A stretch of 64,000 bases of DNA from Collimonas antrihumi. Lineage in GTDB: Bacteria > Pseudomonadota > Gammaproteobacteria > Burkholderiales > Burkholderiaceae_D. This document shows positions 63,950 through 64,000 of this stretch, in pieces. How positions within the stretch are numbered: the first letter of the stretch is position 1; every line of letters begins with the position of its first letter. The notes below the pieces were generated by a model. That model searched no databases. It was not told the origin of the DNA and saw only the letters and a program-made list of their open reading frames with translations. Both the position numbers and the translations under genes were made by a program. The stretch spans positions 78,063-142,062 of the forward strand of contig NZ_JAGQED010000009.1 in assembly GCF_018304965.1 (NCBI RefSeq). The letters run 5' to 3'.

Positions 63950-64000
63950 GCGGGGAGCGTAATTTACGATGGTGAGACTGTCGTAAATTACGCTCCCCGC
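63950..64000. repeat. Perfect 20-bp inverted repeat at the window edge, REP-type
   Basis: GCGGGGAGCGTAATTTACGA (63950-63969) and its exact reverse complement (63981-64000) enclose 11 bases. It is preceded by AAATGGGGTCAGAGCCGC. Such GGGGTCAGA/GTAATTTACG sequences are found near REP-associated transposase (RAYT) genes in other proteobacteria, as far as I recall. The element may continue beyond the window. It could also act as a lysS terminator. Confidence 0.7.

Noticed and set aside
1..64000. tRNA, rRNA or CRISPR loci
   Set aside because: No cloverleaf-like GGTTCGAATCC segments with CCA ends, no rRNA sequence and no regularly spaced repeats were found; this was by eye, so a tRNA scan could still find a divergent one.

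Overview
The window reads as an ordinary chromosomal segment of a betaproteobacterium, most likely Burkholderiales, family Oxalobacteraceae (Collimonas/Herbaspirillum-like). Grounds: moderately high GC, a phasin gene, a fused malic enzyme, DUF349 and EI24-domain proteins, the rpsO-pnp pair, prfB-lysS, and dispersed palindromic repeats of types common in this group. This taxonomic call is an inference from gene content; no 16S rRNA is present. I saw no tRNA, rRNA, CRISPR array, prophage or complete insertion sequence.

Layout. 1-2.5 kb: sulfur-starvation genes (sbp, ssuE, partial ssuA). 2.8-9.4 kb: dgkA, an IclR regulator, pbpG, a methyltransferase divergent from an XRE/MmyB-like regulator, a DMT transporter and a histone-deacetylase-fold hydrolase. 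9.6-13.1 kb: phasin gene with paired operator-like sites, then a large DUF349 protein. 13.2-17.9 kb: CinA-like protein, then a tightly overlapping run coding for a beta-propeller, a polysaccharide deacetylase, a sterol-desaturase-family protein and an EI24 protein. 18-26 kb: FKBP, small lipoprotein, acyl-CoA-binding protein, ghrB, Na+/H+ antiporter, pncB, CDF transporter, fdxA and a ferredoxin-NADP reductase-like enzyme. 26.4-29.1 kb: pnp and rpsO. 29.3-33.4 kb: lipoprotein, BrkB-like membrane protein, lolD/lolC and a thioredoxin-like protein. 33.5-37.3 kb: SDR dehydrogenase and acyl-CoA synthetase divergent from an AraC-type regulator.

37.4-42.1 kb holds the most striking unit. A FAN1-like VRR-NUC nuclease and an XPD/DinG-type helicase, which appears to carry an N-terminal Cas4-like nuclease domain, overlap by ATGA. 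They lie behind a perfect CTGT-N8-ACAG LexA-type site, with a YfbU-family gene divergent. The likely reading is an SOS-induced DNA repair module. 42.1-48.9 kb: a stand-alone GlgE-N-terminal-like protein with degraded catalytic motifs, preceded by an overlapping 33-codon frame; maeB; an IS4-type miniature element with 11-bp target duplication inside the sdaA terminator; sdaA with a serine-rich overlapping leader frame; and an aldolase pseudogene.

48.9-54.7 kb: an aldo-keto reductase, then a periplasmic redox operon (di-heme peroxidase family protein, porin, FMN-binding protein with a flavinylation motif, ApbE flavin transferase, small membrane cytochrome) with a Fur-box-like sequence upstream. 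54.9-64 kb: phosphoglycerate-mutase-like gene and recJ, a GlxA-type regulator and DJ-1/PfpI protein, a RelE/XRE toxin-antitoxin pair, a lipoprotein, prfB with its programmed +1 frameshift, lysS, and at the right edge a 20-bp perfect inverted repeat of the REP type.
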